Shown: positions 1 through 8,928, counted from the first letter of the stretch. The stretch: DNA of 64,000 nt from Cellulomonas sp. APG4 (GCF_009996735.1 NZ_JAACYI010000006.1:1-64000); one strand, 5' to 3'. Translations and numbers: made by a program. The notes: a model not told the origin generated them from the sequence alone.

Positions 1-19
1 AGATGTGTATAGGAGACAG
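1..19. other. Residual Tn5/Nextera mosaic-end adapter
   Basis: The first 19 bases match the 19-bp Tn5 mosaic end used in tagmentation libraries at every base except one (G for A at position 12). This is library sequence, not genome. It supplies a false ATG at position 3 that reads into the following gene, so the first coding region has no genuine start here. Confidence 0.93.
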
Positions 20-20
20 G

Positions 21-1715
21 GCCGACGCCCTGGAGGCGGCGGCCGACCTCGCGACCGCAGAGGCGGGGCGGCGCGGGTCACCGTCGGGCTCGTCGACGGC
101 GGAGGTGCCGGCACGTGCGGGGGCGGACCGCGGGGACGGTCTGAGCCCCCGCGCCGCGCAGGTCCGCGACGCCTACCGAGCCGACGGTCCGGTGCTCCCG
201 CTGGGCGCGCTCGTGGAGGCGGGCACGGCCGAGCCACGTGCACAGGTGGGGCTTCCGCTGCGGTCGATGAACAGGCACGGGCTGGTCGCCGGGGCCACGG
301 GCACCGGGAAGACGCGCACCCTCCAGCTCATGACCGAGGGCCTCGCACGCGCCGGCGTGCCGGTCTTCGTCACCGACCTCAAGGGTGACCTCTCGGGTCT
401 GGCGTCCCCCGGCACCGACGGCGACCGGCTGCGTGAGCGCGCCGCGAGCGTCGGCCAGGAGTGGACGCCGACGGTGTTCCCCGTCGAGCCGTACACCCTC
501 GGCGGCCTGGGCACCGGGACCCCGATCCGCACCACGGTGACCGACTTCGGGCCGTTGCTCCTCGCGAAGGTGCTCGGGCTCAACGCGACGCAGGAGTCGA
601 GCCTGGGGCTGGTCTTCCACTGGGCCGACCAGCAGGGTCTCGCGCTGCTCGACCTCAAGGACCTCCAGGCCGTCATCGGGCACCTCGTCTCGGAGGAGGG
701 CAGAGCCGAGCTCCAGGACATCGGTGGGCTGTCGCGCGCGACGGCGGGAGTGATCCTCCGGGAGGTCGTGGCCCTTCAGGCCCAGGGCGGGGACGTCTTC
801 TTCGGCGAACCCGCCTTCGACACGGCCGACCTGCTGCGCACCACCGACACGCCGGCCGGGAGGTGGGGCGTGGTCTCGGCACTCGAGCTCCCGGGGGTCC
901 AGGACCGGCCCGCGCTGTTCTCCACGTTCCTCATGTGGCTCCTCGCCGACCTCTTCCAGAGCCTGCCGGAGGTCGGCGACCCCGAGCGGCCGGCCCTCGT
1001 CTTCTTCTTCGACGAGGCGCACCTGCTGTTCTCGGACGCGTCGAAGGACTTCCTCGCGCAGGTCACGCAGACCGTGCGGCTCATCCGCTCCAAGGGCGTG
1101 GGCGTCGTTCTCGTGACCCAGACGCCCAAGGACGTCCCACCCGACGTCCTCGCCCAGCTCGGCAACCGTGTGCAGCACGCCCTGCGTGCCCACACCCCCG
1201 ACGACGAGGCCGCGCTCCGGGCCACCGCGCGGACCTTCCCACGGTCGGACCTCGACCTGGCCGAGCTGCTGACCACGCTCGGGACGGGCGAGGCCCTCAT
1301 CACGGTGCTCTCGGAGGACGGCGCGCCCACACCCGTCGCGCACACGCGGCTGCGGGCCCCCGAGTCGTCCATGTCCCCCGCGCCCGAGGAGCGGCTGCGC
1401 GAGCTCGTGGCGGCCTCACCCGTGGCAGCTCGGTACGGGAGCCCGGTCGACCGCGAGTCCGCGTACGAGCTCCTGACCGCGCGCACCGCTCAGGCGCGCG
1501 CCGACGCCGCGGCCGACCAGGACGCCGCGCGCCGCGCCGCGGAGCTCGAGGAGGTCGAGCGGTCGATGCGACGCGAGCCCGGCACCGTGCCTCGACGGGC
1601 CCCCCGGGCCGCCCGGCGACGCGACGACGGACCGCTCGACGCGCTGCTGAGGTCGGCCGGCACCGCGCTCGGCCGTGAGATCACGCGCACGATCTTCGGC
1701 ACGCGCCGTCGCTGA
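21..1715 (+). CDS. HerA-like helicase/ATPase, DUF853 family, 5' truncated
   Basis: This is a P-loop ATPase of the DUF853 (YjgR/HerA-like) family. Walker A is GATGTGKT, about 98 codons in, and is followed by a VTDLKGDLSG stretch. A Walker B LVFFFDEAHLLF occurs near residue 338 and an ARTFPRSDLDL region later. The long basic, Arg/Ala-rich C-terminal tail is common in actinobacterial members. The N-terminus is missing because the contig begins in adapter sequence; the Ala/Glu-rich part before residue 60 looks like the end of a helical N-terminal extension. The cellular role of the family is not established; a DNA-translocating ATPase is the usual guess. It converges on the yceI-like gene. Confidence 0.85.
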   Translation, partial: ADALEAAADLATAEAGRRGSPSGSSTAEVPARAGADRGDGLSPRAAQVRDAYRADGPVLPLGALVEAGTAEPRAQVGLPLRSMNRHGLVAGATGTGKTRTLQLMTEGLARAGVPVFVTDLKGDLSGLASPGTDGDRLRERAASVGQEWTPTVFPVEPYTLGGLGTGTPIRTTVTDFGPLLLAKVLGLNATQESSLGLVFHWADQQGLALLDLKDLQAVIGHLVSEEGRAELQDIGGLSRATAGVILREVVALQAQGGDVFFGEPAFDTADLLRTTDTPAGRWGVVSALELPGVQDRPALFSTFLMWLLADLFQSLPEVGDPERPALVFFFDEAHLLFSDASKDFLAQVTQTVRLIRSKGVGVVLVTQTPKDVPPDVLAQLGNRVQHALRAHTPDDEAALRATARTFPRSDLDLAELLTTLGTGEALITVLSEDGAPTPVAHTRLRAPESSMSPAPEERLRELVAASPVAARYGSPVDRESAYELLTARTAQARADAAADQDAARRAAELEEVERSMRREPGTVPRRAPRAARRRDDGPLDALLRSAGTALGREITRTIFGTRRR

Positions 1716-1754
1716 GCCCTCCGCGGTCGGGCCCGCCCCCCGCGACCCGCACGC

Positions 1755-2516
1755 TCACCGGCTCAGCAGCAGCCGCATCTCGACGAGCCCGGCGGGCTGG
1801 ACCGTCACGAAACCCAGGTCCGGTGCGGTGAGGCCGAAGTCCGTGAGGGTGACCGGGATGCTGCCGGCGACCTCGACGCCGGCGGCGGTGCGGCGCATCT
1901 CGAGCTGGGCGGTCACGGGCCTGGTCACCCCGTGCAGGGTCAGCGCTCCGACGGCCTCGACCGGCACCGCCTCCGCCGTCGCCGCGAGCGCCTGCACGTC
2001 CACGGGCTGCTCGAGCACGAACGTCGCCTCGGGGTTCGCGGTCGTGTCCATCGCCCGCCGGAAGTAGGCGTCACGCGCGGACTCGTCGGTCGCGATCGAG
2101 GCGACGTCGACCGTCACCTGGGCCGCGGTGAGCGAACCGTCGGCCACCGTCATGCTCCCCGCGACCTCGGTGGTGCGCCCGACGACCGTGACGTCCTGCC
2201 CCGAGAGCACCTCGTCGAGCCGGTAGCCGGCCTCGGAGTCGGGCTGCACCGTCCACGCGCCGTCGAGGTCCGCAGGGGCGACGCTCGGCGCGACCTCACG
2301 CGCCAGCGTGGGCGCCGGGGTCTGCAACGCGAGCGGTGCAGCCGCCTCGGGGGCGAGCAGCTGCGCGTACACCCACGGGCCGCCGGCGATCAGGCCGAGC
2401 ACCACGGCCACGGCGACCACCGTTCGCACGAGCCAGCGGCGCCGGTGCTCGGGCGGGAGCGTCGGGGAGGGGCCCGGGACGTCCGGTGCGTGCCGGTCCC
2501 GCCGCGCGGCGCTCAC
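1755..2516 (-). CDS. YceI family protein with N-terminal membrane anchor
   Basis: The 253-residue protein has a cytoplasmic basic N-terminus, one transmembrane segment at about residues 27-50 and an extracytoplasmic YceI-type lipocalin-like beta-barrel (about 85-250). Supporting motifs are SGSMTVADGSL-like strands, FRRAMDTTANPEATF and LTLHGVTRPVTAQL. YceI domains bind isoprenoid-type lipids; the substrate here is unknown. The GTG start overlaps the stop of the upstream copC-like gene (GTGA), so the two are probably translationally coupled. Together with the upstream phosphoesterase it forms a three-gene envelope group. Function beyond the family is not inferable. Confidence 0.85.
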   Translation of the reverse strand: MSAARRDRHAPDVPGPSPTLPPEHRRRWLVRTVVAVAVVLGLIAGGPWVYAQLLAPEAAAPLALQTPAPTLAREVAPSVAPADLDGAWTVQPDSEAGYRLDEVLSGQDVTVVGRTTEVAGSMTVADGSLTAAQVTVDVASIATDESARDAYFRRAMDTTANPEATFVLEQPVDVQALAATAEAVPVEAVGALTLHGVTRPVTAQLEMRRTAAGVEVAGSIPVTLTDFGLTAPDLGFVTVQPAGLVEMRLLLSR

Positions 2517-3148
2517 GACCGCCGCCTGCGCACGAGGAGCGCGACGGCCGCGCCGACCACGCCGAGGCCCAGGGCGCCGAGCACGAGCGGCAGGGCCGGT
2601 CCCCCTCCGCCGTCGGCGGTGCCCGCGTCAGCCGGCGCGTCGGTCGTGGTCGGCTCGGGTGTCGGGTCGGCCGTGGGCCCGGTGACCGGCTCGGTGGGTG
2701 CTGCCGTGGTCACCTCGGGCGTCGGCTCGGCAGGGGGCTGCTCCGCGGCACCGGCGACCTCGAAACCGAAGGCGCCGTCGAGCGTGTGGCCGTCGCTCGA
2801 GACCGAGCGCCACACGACCTCGTACGTCCCCGGAGCCAGCGGGGTGAGCGGCTGCACGACCGTCGGGCCGTCCACCCGAGGTGCTCCGTCCGCGTGGTCC
2901 TGCCCCGCCGCGTCGACGACGCGGACGGCCGTGCCCACGTCGATCTGGTCCGCCGAGAACGTCAGCATGATCTGCGTGGGCGCCTCGTCGAGCGTCGCGC
3001 CGTCCGTGGGGTCGGTCGCCAGCAGCACGTCGTGGGCCGCCGCGGGACCGGCCGGGCCGAACGTCCCGAGCAGAAGTACGAGTACCAGCGCCACCGACCG
3101 GAGGCGGGCGGTGGCCGCCCGGGCCACGGGACGGTCGTTGCGGGGCAC
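2513..3148 (-). CDS. CopC-domain copper-binding protein, membrane anchored
   Basis: The product is 211 residues from a GTG start preceded by a GAGGAGAGGAGAG ribosome-binding site; an upstream in-frame ATG at 3208 lacks one. A signal peptide ends in GPAAA before HDVLL, so the mature protein would begin with histidine, the N-terminal copper ligand typical of CopC. The CopC beta-sandwich follows, with VWRSVSSDGHTLDGAFGF as its C-terminal signature. After a Pro/Thr-rich linker a C-terminal transmembrane helix ends in RRRRS. A role in periplasmic copper handling is known for the family; delivery to a particular partner is not shown. It is coupled to the YceI gene downstream. Confidence 0.88.
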   Translation of the reverse strand: MPRNDRPVARAATARLRSVALVLVLLLGTFGPAGPAAAHDVLLATDPTDGATLDEAPTQIMLTFSADQIDVGTAVRVVDAAGQDHADGAPRVDGPTVVQPLTPLAPGTYEVVWRSVSSDGHTLDGAFGFEVAGAAEQPPAEPTPEVTTAAPTEPVTGPTADPTPEPTTTDAPADAGTADGGGGPALPLVLGALGLGVVGAAVALLVRRRRS

Positions 3149-3235
3149 CGGCTCTCCTCTCCTCGGCGCGGCACGCCGGTCGACGGGGTCGTGCGGTCGG
3201 GTCCGCACCCGCGTCGGCCCTGCCGACGCCGCCCC

Positions 3236-5170
3236 CTACCGTACGACGGCCGCGGGAGTGCCCGGTCCACCCACGGCGCCTCGCGCGACCGGGGGCCCCA
3301 CCGGGCGGCGGGGCGGGTCGGGCTCCGCCGGGCCGTCGGGCCACCGCACGGCGAACCCGACGTCGACCGACGCGTCCGGGTGCACCCGCACGAGGCGGTA
3401 GTCGACGATCCGGCGCGTCGTCGGGTCGAACCGCAGCACCGTCATCTCGGCGATGCCGCTGAGCGGCCCGACGGTGGGTCGCCCGAGCGCGGCCCCCGCG
3501 GTGCTGGCGCTCACGTAGCGCACCCCCTCGCCCTCGCGGCTGGGACCGACCCTGCGGTGCATGTGCCCCGACACCTGCGCCGGCGCGCAGCCGCGACCGA
3601 GGGTCTCCTCGCCCATCACGGGGTCGTGCACGAGCAGCAGGTCGACCCCGTCCGGGTCCTCGCACGCCACCTCGGCGAGCCGGGCGGACACCTCGAGCAT
3701 CGTCTCGTCCCCGCGCAGCGTGGTGCCCGCACCGATGCGCGTCGCCCGTGGGTCGGTGTCCCCGAGGAAGCGCAGGCCCGCGACGTCCACCACCTCGCCG
3801 TCGAGCACGACGGCGCCCGCGCCGCGGTACTGGTCCTCGGTCTCGGTCGAGTCGTGGTTGCCGCTCGCGACGACGACGTCGACGCCGGCGGGCACGGCCG
3901 AGGCGAACGCGGTCACGCAGTACGACTCGACCGCGGTGCCGTTGACGGTGGTGTCACCGCCGTCGATCAGCACCTGCGCACCCGAGAGCTGCAGGGCCTC
4001 GCCGATCACGGGCGCCATGCCGACGTTGCAGTGCAGGTCGCTCACGACGAGCAGCGTCACGAGCTCGGACGCAGGCTCGACGTCGACGGGCACCTCGGTC
4101 GGCTCGCCCGTGGGCTCGTCGCTCGGCTCGCTGGTCGGCCCACCCGGTGGCTCGCCGGTCGGGTCGGCTGTGGGCTCCGTCCGTGCCGGCGGGGGCGTCG
4201 GCGTCGCCCCGCGGGCGGCGTCGGCCGGGCCCGTGCGCTCCGTCCCGCCCTCCACGGCCGCGTCGTCGGCGGCATCGCCGGGCGCGCTACGCGCGTCGGC
4301 GCCCTCGGCGTCTCGTCGGTCGCCGAACGGACGCTCACCTCGGATCGCCGCGAGCGCGGCGTCGCTCGCGCGGCGCGCCTCCCAGGCCGCCGTGAGGTTC
4401 CCGCGCGCCGCCGCGTAGAAGGCGTCGTTGTCCCGCACGGCGTCGACCACGTAGCCGCCGTAGGTGTCGATGACCCCCGCCAGGCGCCCGGTGATCCGGG
4501 CCCCCTCGAGCGGGGTCCCGTCGAAGACGGCTGACGCCTGCCGGTCGTCGGCTGCCACGGTGACGCGGTGGTCGCTCGCAGTCACGGTGCCGACCACCAC
4601 GAGTGCGAGGGCCGTGCCGCCCGCGAGCGCCGCGGTGTGCGGCCGCAGCTCGCGCGCGACCTCGCGTCGTCGTGCGGGACCGAGCAGGGCTCGCAGCGCG
4701 AGCACGGTGACCGCGACGAGGCCCGCGGCGAGCAGCGTGCGCCTCACGGCGTCCGCGACCAGCGCCCACACGGCGTCCTCGAGCGTCGCCGAGGGTGACC
4801 CGAAGAACTGGACGTAGCGCTCGAGGTCGGCGCTGAGCGCCTCGAGGGTGTCCACGCCCTGGAGGGCGGTGACCTCGCGCGGGATCTCCTGGACGACCAC
4901 CCTGGCCCCGAGGGTGAGGGGCAGCGGGGAGTCGATGACGAGCGTGCCCAGGGGGCCGAGGTCCACGGTGATCTCGTGGTCGAGCGTCACCTCGTAGCGC
5001 GCGACGTGCGGCCCGAGGGACGCCTGGGCCGAGGCGGTCGCGACGCCCCAGGCCGCGCTCGGCACCAGCACGAGCAGCGCGACGAGCAGCCACCGCAGCA
5101 CGCGTCGACCCTCGACGCGTCGCCGTCCGAGCGCGGCGAGACGGGTCGGCAGACCACGCGACTCAGGCAT
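3236..5170 (-). CDS. Membrane-anchored calcineurin-like metallophosphoesterase
   Basis: The 644-residue protein has hydrophobic segments near the N-terminus (VLRWLLVALLVLVPSAAWGV) and two more around residues 150-200. A Pro/Thr/Glu-rich spacer leads to a C-terminal calcineurin-like phosphoesterase domain. The metal-site motifs are all present: SDLHC, GGDTT, GNHDS, LLVHDPV and SGHMHRR. The domain probably lies outside the membrane, tethered by the repetitive spacer. The ATG at 5170 is preferred over one at 5206 because AGGAG lies upstream. The substrate is unknown. It precedes copC and yceI on the same strand with an 87-base gap. Confidence 0.83.
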   Translation of the reverse strand: MPESRGLPTRLAALGRRRVEGRRVLRWLLVALLVLVPSAAWGVATASAQASLGPHVARYEVTLDHEITVDLGPLGTLVIDSPLPLTLGARVVVQEIPREVTALQGVDTLEALSADLERYVQFFGSPSATLEDAVWALVADAVRRTLLAAGLVAVTVLALRALLGPARRREVARELRPHTAALAGGTALALVVVGTVTASDHRVTVAADDRQASAVFDGTPLEGARITGRLAGVIDTYGGYVVDAVRDNDAFYAAARGNLTAAWEARRASDAALAAIRGERPFGDRRDAEGADARSAPGDAADDAAVEGGTERTGPADAARGATPTPPPARTEPTADPTGEPPGGPTSEPSDEPTGEPTEVPVDVEPASELVTLLVVSDLHCNVGMAPVIGEALQLSGAQVLIDGGDTTVNGTAVESYCVTAFASAVPAGVDVVVASGNHDSTETEDQYRGAGAVVLDGEVVDVAGLRFLGDTDPRATRIGAGTTLRGDETMLEVSARLAEVACEDPDGVDLLLVHDPVMGEETLGRGCAPAQVSGHMHRRVGPSREGEGVRYVSASTAGAALGRPTVGPLSGIAEMTVLRFDPTTRRIVDYRLVRVHPDASVDVGFAVRWPDGPAEPDPPRRPVGPPVARGAVGGPGTPAAVVR

Positions 5171-5220
5171 CGTCCCCCGTCTCCTCTCCCTCGTCCGGTC
5201 GGCCACCTGCGGAGCACCCC

Positions 5221-5245
5221 GCGTGTTCGCCGTGAGCGAACACGC
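5221..5245 (-). terminator. Hairpin terminator after the LLM oxidoreductase gene
   Basis: A perfect 9-bp inverted repeat GCGTGTTCG/CGAACACGC with a 7-base loop begins one base after the stop of the gene ending at 5246. There is no clear U-tract, which is common in high-GC actinobacteria. Confidence 0.6.
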
Positions 5246-6031
5246 TCATGGGCGCTGGTGCGCGTCGCGCCACCTGAGCCACGTCCGCAGACGGTCGAGG
5301 TCGTGCTCCGGTCCCGACGTGTCCACGGTGAACAGCGTCGCACCTGCGGCGACGAGCGCCTCGGCGTCGGCACCGGGCGGGCCGCTGTGCCCGACGGCGA
5401 CCGACCGCTCGATGTCCCCCGGGTCGCGGCCCACCTCGGCGCACCAGCGGTCCAGGACGGCACTCTTGTGCCGGAACGTGTCGACGTCACCGAACGCGTG
5501 CCACACCGTCGCGTGCTCGGCGACCACACGCAGCGTCTTGCGCTCTCCCCCGCCGCCGATCAGCACCGGGATCTCGCGCGTGGGCGGTGGCACGATCCGC
5601 TCCCACCGCGCCTTGATCCGCGGCAACGCGTCGGCGAGGTCGGCGATGCGCGAGCCGGCCGTCCCGAAGTCGTAGCCGTACTCGACGTAGTCCCGCTCGA
5701 ACCACCCTGCCCCGATCCCCAGCACCAGCCGGCCGTCGCTGACGTGGTCGACCGTGCGCGCCATGTCCGCGAGCAGGTCGGGGTTGCGGTAGCTGTTGCA
5801 CGTCACGAGGGCGCCGATCTCGACCCGTTCGGTCTGCTCGGCCCACGCGGCGAGCGTCGTCCAGCACTCGAAGTTCGCACCGTCCGGATCGCCGCTCAAG
5901 GGGAAGAAGTGGTCCCACGTGAACAGGACGTCGGCACCGAGGTCCTCCGCCTCGGCGACGACGTCGCGGATGCGCGCGTAGGGCGCGTGCTGCGGCTGGA
6001 TCTGCAGGGCGATGCGCAGGGGGCGGGTCAT
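5246..6031 (-). CDS. LLM-class F420-dependent oxidoreductase
   Basis: The product is 261 residues with the luciferase-like TIM-barrel signature: IALQIQPQHAPYARIRDVV at the N-terminus, VLFTWDHFFPL, GALVTCNSYRNP and LVLGIGAGWFERDY. It resembles the Rv1855c-type F420-dependent oxidoreductases, which use reduced F420 rather than FMN; the cofactor assignment is by family. Start is the ATG at 6031 with GGAG six bases upstream; the longer frame to 6316 has no homology-like sequence. The substrate is unknown. A hairpin follows the stop. The 160 bases upstream, to the permease, hold no gene that I can see. Confidence 0.87.
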   Translation of the reverse strand: MTRPLRIALQIQPQHAPYARIRDVVAEAEDLGADVLFTWDHFFPLSGDPDGANFECWTTLAAWAEQTERVEIGALVTCNSYRNPDLLADMARTVDHVSDGRLVLGIGAGWFERDYVEYGYDFGTAGSRIADLADALPRIKARWERIVPPPTREIPVLIGGGGERKTLRVVAEHATVWHAFGDVDTFRHKSAVLDRWCAEVGRDPGDIERSVAVGHSGPPGADAEALVAAGATLFTVDTSGPEHDLDRLRTWLRWRDAHQRP

Positions 6032-6191
6032 CGGGGGCTCCGGGTGGGCACTGACCGGGCCGTCGCACGGACCGGGTCGTCGACGGGGGGGACACCGGAA
6101 CCCTAAGGCGGTCCGAGCGGGTGGTGCACGACGAGCCGGTGCGGCGACGCGCGGAGAGGCGACGGGCGGGGACGCCCCCGGCGTGGACCCG

Positions 6192-7520
6192 TCAGGCGCC
6201 GTGGCCCGCTGCGCCGCCCTCGTCCTCGTGGGCCCTCCGGCGTCGGACCACGAGGGCCTGGGACGCGAGCACCACGACCGCCACCCCGACCCCCGCCACG
6301 ATCGTCGCGGGTTCACGCTGCAGCTTGAGCACCACGAAGGCGGCGAGCACGACGACGTCCAGCACGATCGCGACGGCGGGGATCCACCGCTTGGCGCCGA
6401 TGTCGGCCGCGAGACGGCGCAGGACGCCCCACTGGACCGCGACGTCCATCGTCAGGTACAGGATCGCGCCCATCGACGCCATCTGCGTGAGGTCGAAGAA
6501 GACGGTGGTGAGCATCGCGAGGCCCGCCGTGAGGAGGACGGGCTGGCGGTGGACCGACACCGGCAGCAGGGGTACCTGCCCCATGCTGTGCAGCATCGAG
6601 TAGAGCCGCGACACCGCGTAGATGCTGGCGAGCAGGCCGGAGAACGTCGCGACGACGGCGAGCCCGATGGTGAGCCGCACGCCCCACACGCCCAGCAGCG
6701 GTTCCGCGGCAGCAGCGATCGCGTAGTCGCGGGCGTCCGCGATCTCCGCCGGGGTGAGCGCTGCCGTCACCGCGACGGTGAGCAGCAGGTAGACCACCGC
6801 ACACGCCACGATGGACCACAGGATCGACCGCGGGAGCTGTCGCTCCGCGTCGCGCAGGTCGTCGCCCTGGTTGGTGATCGTCGTGAAGCCCTTGTACGCG
6901 AGCACGCACAGGGTGGTCGCCGCCGCCAGCCCGAACCAGCCGGCCCCCGTGCCGTCGTCGGTGCCGGCAGCCGGCAGGAGCGCCGTCGCGACCGAGCTCC
7001 AGCCCGCAGCGGCGAGGCCGGCCACGGCAAGCACCGCGAGTCCGACCACCTTGATGGCCGCAGACGTCGCTGCCGAGCCCTCGACGAAGCCGATGCCCTT
7101 GACGTTGATCACCGCCGCGACCGCGATCAGGCTCACGCCGAGCGCGGGCACGAGGACGGCCGAGTCCTGCAGCCCCCACGGCTGCAGGAGGTACGTCCCG
7201 AAGGTGCGCGCCAGCAGGCTCTGCGCGATCACCATCGACACGTACATGAACAAGGAGAACGACCCGGCCACGAAGCCCGGGCCGTAGGCGGCCTTGAGCA
7301 GCATCGCGATGCCGCCCGACGTCGGGTTCGCGGCCGAGTAGCGCGCGTACGCGTACGCCGCGAAAGCCGTGACCACGGCACCGAGCAGGAAGGCCTCGGG
7401 TACCCGCGGCCCGGCGAGCTCGGCCACCTGCCCGACGAGCGCGAAGATGCCCGCACCCACCATGACGCCGGTACCGAGAGAGACCGAGCCGACGAGGGAC
7501 AGCTGCCGTTCGTCGCTCAT
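6192..7520 (-). CDS. APC family amino acid permease
   Basis: A 442-residue integral membrane protein with about 12 transmembrane helices. The first carries the APC signature VSLGTGVMVGAGIFALVGQV, which contains the substrate-binding unwound segment. Conserved interior elements include NVKGIGFVEGSAA and YKGFTTITNQGDDL. It probably imports an amino acid or polyamine by proton coupling; specificity cannot be read. The ATG at 7520 has no ribosome-binding site but has TACGGT ending six bases upstream, suggesting leaderless translation. The C-terminus is Arg/His/Glu-rich and cytoplasmic. No operon partner is evident. Confidence 0.88.
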   Translation of the reverse strand: MSDERQLSLVGSVSLGTGVMVGAGIFALVGQVAELAGPRVPEAFLLGAVVTAFAAYAYARYSAANPTSGGIAMLLKAAYGPGFVAGSFSLFMYVSMVIAQSLLARTFGTYLLQPWGLQDSAVLVPALGVSLIAVAAVINVKGIGFVEGSAATSAAIKVVGLAVLAVAGLAAAGWSSVATALLPAAGTDDGTGAGWFGLAAATTLCVLAYKGFTTITNQGDDLRDAERQLPRSILWSIVACAVVYLLLTVAVTAALTPAEIADARDYAIAAAAEPLLGVWGVRLTIGLAVVATFSGLLASIYAVSRLYSMLHSMGQVPLLPVSVHRQPVLLTAGLAMLTTVFFDLTQMASMGAILYLTMDVAVQWGVLRRLAADIGAKRWIPAVAIVLDVVVLAAFVVLKLQREPATIVAGVGVAVVVLASQALVVRRRRAHEDEGGAAGHGA

Positions 7521-7625
7521 CCGGCCACCGTAGGGAGTCCGGTGCGAGCCCGCAGCGCGACCTCCCGAACGCGGTGGCCAGCACTCGCGCCGCGCCGTTC
7601 CCACCGCGCCGCCCGAGACGCACGA

Positions 7626-7666
7626 AGGCCACGCCGAACCCTCGTTCAAGGGTCCCGACGTGGCCT
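7626..7666 (-). terminator. Hairpin terminator downstream of tRNA-Ala
   Basis: AGGCCACG pairs with CGTGGCCT at the two ends, and an inner ACCCT/AGGGT pairing closes around a short loop. It lies 18 bases beyond the 3' end of the tRNA on the same strand. Confidence 0.55.
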
Positions 7667-7683
7667 CTGAGCTCTGTCCTCGG

Positions 7684-7756
7684 TGGAGCTGAGGGGACTC
7701 GAACCCCTGACCCCCTGCATGCCATGCAGGTGCGCTACCAGCTGCGCCACAGCCCC
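7684..7756 (-). tRNA. tRNA-Ala (anticodon GGC)
   Basis: The 73-base cloverleaf has a 7-bp acceptor stem GGGGCTG/CAGCTCC. The anticodon stem CCTGC/GCAGG closes a loop ATGGCAT that holds GGC, which reads GCC. The T-arm contains GGTTCGAGTCC. The 3' CCA is not encoded (the bases after the discriminator A read CCG). Confidence 0.95.
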
Positions 7757-7849
7757 GGTGCCCCGGAGGGCTCGGTCAGTCTAGGGGCAACCACGCCCCG
7801 AACTCCAATCGGCCCGACCTCGCGGCGGCCCGCCCACGGCGGGGCGTGC

Positions 7850-8539
7850 TCACGTCCGGAGCGCGTCCGCGGTCGTGCTCGGCACCTGCTCGCTCGGACC
7901 GTCGTTCCACTCGTCGAGGTCGACCGCCGGGCCCAGGTTGTGACCCGCGAGCCGCCACGGCGGGACGGCGTCGCCCGCACTCGCGCGCAGCACCGCCCAG
8001 TGCGCGTTGTGGAGCCCGACGATGCCGCGCCACTCGTGCGCGTCGAGCCCCAGCAGCGCGGTCAGCGCGAGCGTCACCGCCGCCCCGTGCGAGACGCACA
8101 CGAGCGTGCCGTCCGTCGCCACGGCGTGCTCACGCACCGCCGCCGACATCCGATCGGCCACCTGCGCGCGCGTCTCGGCACCCACGCGCTCGGGGTCCCG
8201 TCCGGCACGCCAGACGCCGTACGCCTCGGGCCACCGGACGGCGATCTCGTCCGCGGTGAGGCCCTCCCACTCGCCGAAGCTGCGCTCGCGCAGCCGCACG
8301 TCGGTCTCGACCGGCACCCCCGTGAGCTCGGCGAGCGCCTGTGCGGTCTCCCGCGCGCGCCCGAGGTCGGAGCTCAGCAGCCGGGCCGGGCGGTGCTGCA
8401 CCGCGAGCACCTCGGCCGCCCGGCCCGCCTGCCAACGACCCACGTGGTCGAGGTCGATGTCCACCTGCCCCTGCAGGCGCGCCTGCGCGTTGTAGGCCGT
8501 GCGGCCATGACGCCACAGGACGACGGTCCCGGCGCTCAC
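7850..8539 (-). CDS. Histidine phosphatase family protein (phosphoglycerate mutase-like)
   Basis: A 229-residue member of the histidine phosphatase superfamily. The catalytic LWRHGRTAYN sits at the N-terminus (RHG), SSDLGRARETA supplies the second Arg, ERSFGEWEGL follows, and VCVSHGAAV supplies the second catalytic His. The family ranges from broad phosphatases to cofactor-dependent mutases; this length and context suggest a small-molecule phosphatase, not glycolytic mutase. The GTG start overlaps the rsfS stop (GTGA), so it is the last cistron of the nadD-to-phosphatase operon, an order seen in many actinobacteria. Confidence 0.88.
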   Translation of the reverse strand: MSAGTVVLWRHGRTAYNAQARLQGQVDIDLDHVGRWQAGRAAEVLAVQHRPARLLSSDLGRARETAQALAELTGVPVETDVRLRERSFGEWEGLTADEIAVRWPEAYGVWRAGRDPERVGAETRAQVADRMSAAVREHAVATDGTLVCVSHGAAVTLALTALLGLDAHEWRGIVGLHNAHWAVLRASAGDAVPPWRLAGHNLGPAVDLDEWNDGPSEQVPSTTADALRT

Positions 8540-8928
8540 GTCTTGTCGGGTGCGCCGTCACCGTCGCGCACGTCTGCAGGCAGCTCGACCACGGGGCAGT
8601 CCGCCCACAGCCGCTCGAGCGCGTAGTACACGCGGTCCTCGGCGTGCTGGACGTGCACGACGACGTCGCCGTAGTCCAGCAGGGCCCAACGCCCCTCACG
8701 GACACCCTCGCGCCGGAGCGCCTTGACGCCGTGCGCGTGCAGCGCCTCCTCGACCGCGTCGACGATCGCCCCGACCTGCCGTTCGTTGGTGCCCGAGGCG
8801 ATGAGGAAGACGTCCGTCAGGACGAGACGCTCGCTCACGTCGAGCGCGATGATCTCCTCCGCCTTGCGGCTGGAGGCGGCGCGCGCTGCGGCGTAGGCGA
8901 GCTCGAGGGCACGGTCGGTCGCGGTCAC
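8536..8928 (-). CDS. rsfS: Ribosomal silencing factor RsfS
   Basis: The 130-residue RsfS/Iojap protein binds uL14 on the 50S subunit and blocks subunit joining in starvation. Family features are EEIIALDVSERLVLTDVFLI, ASGTNERQVGAIVDAVEE, GRWALLDYGDVVVHVQH and YYALERLWAD. The GTG start overlaps the upstream gene's stop (GTGA), and its own stop overlaps the phosphatase start in the same way. It follows nadD after one intervening gene, the usual genomic company. Confidence 0.95.
   Translation of the reverse strand: MTATDRALELAYAAARAASSRKAEEIIALDVSERLVLTDVFLIASGTNERQVGAIVDAVEEALHAHGVKALRREGVREGRWALLDYGDVVVHVQHAEDRVYYALERLWADCPVVELPADVRDGDGAPDKT

Noticed and set aside
3-20. ATG at position 3 as the start of the first gene
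   Set aside because: It is part of the Tn5 adapter.
2336-4534. Open frame of 732 codons on the plus strand
   Set aside because: It is the complement of the metallophosphoesterase and CopC genes, whose motifs are intact on the minus strand. High-GC codon bias keeps the shadow frame open.
4976-7670. Long plus-strand frames opposite the LLM oxidoreductase and permease
   Set aside because: Arg/His/Gly-rich shadow sequence without domains or ribosome-binding sites.
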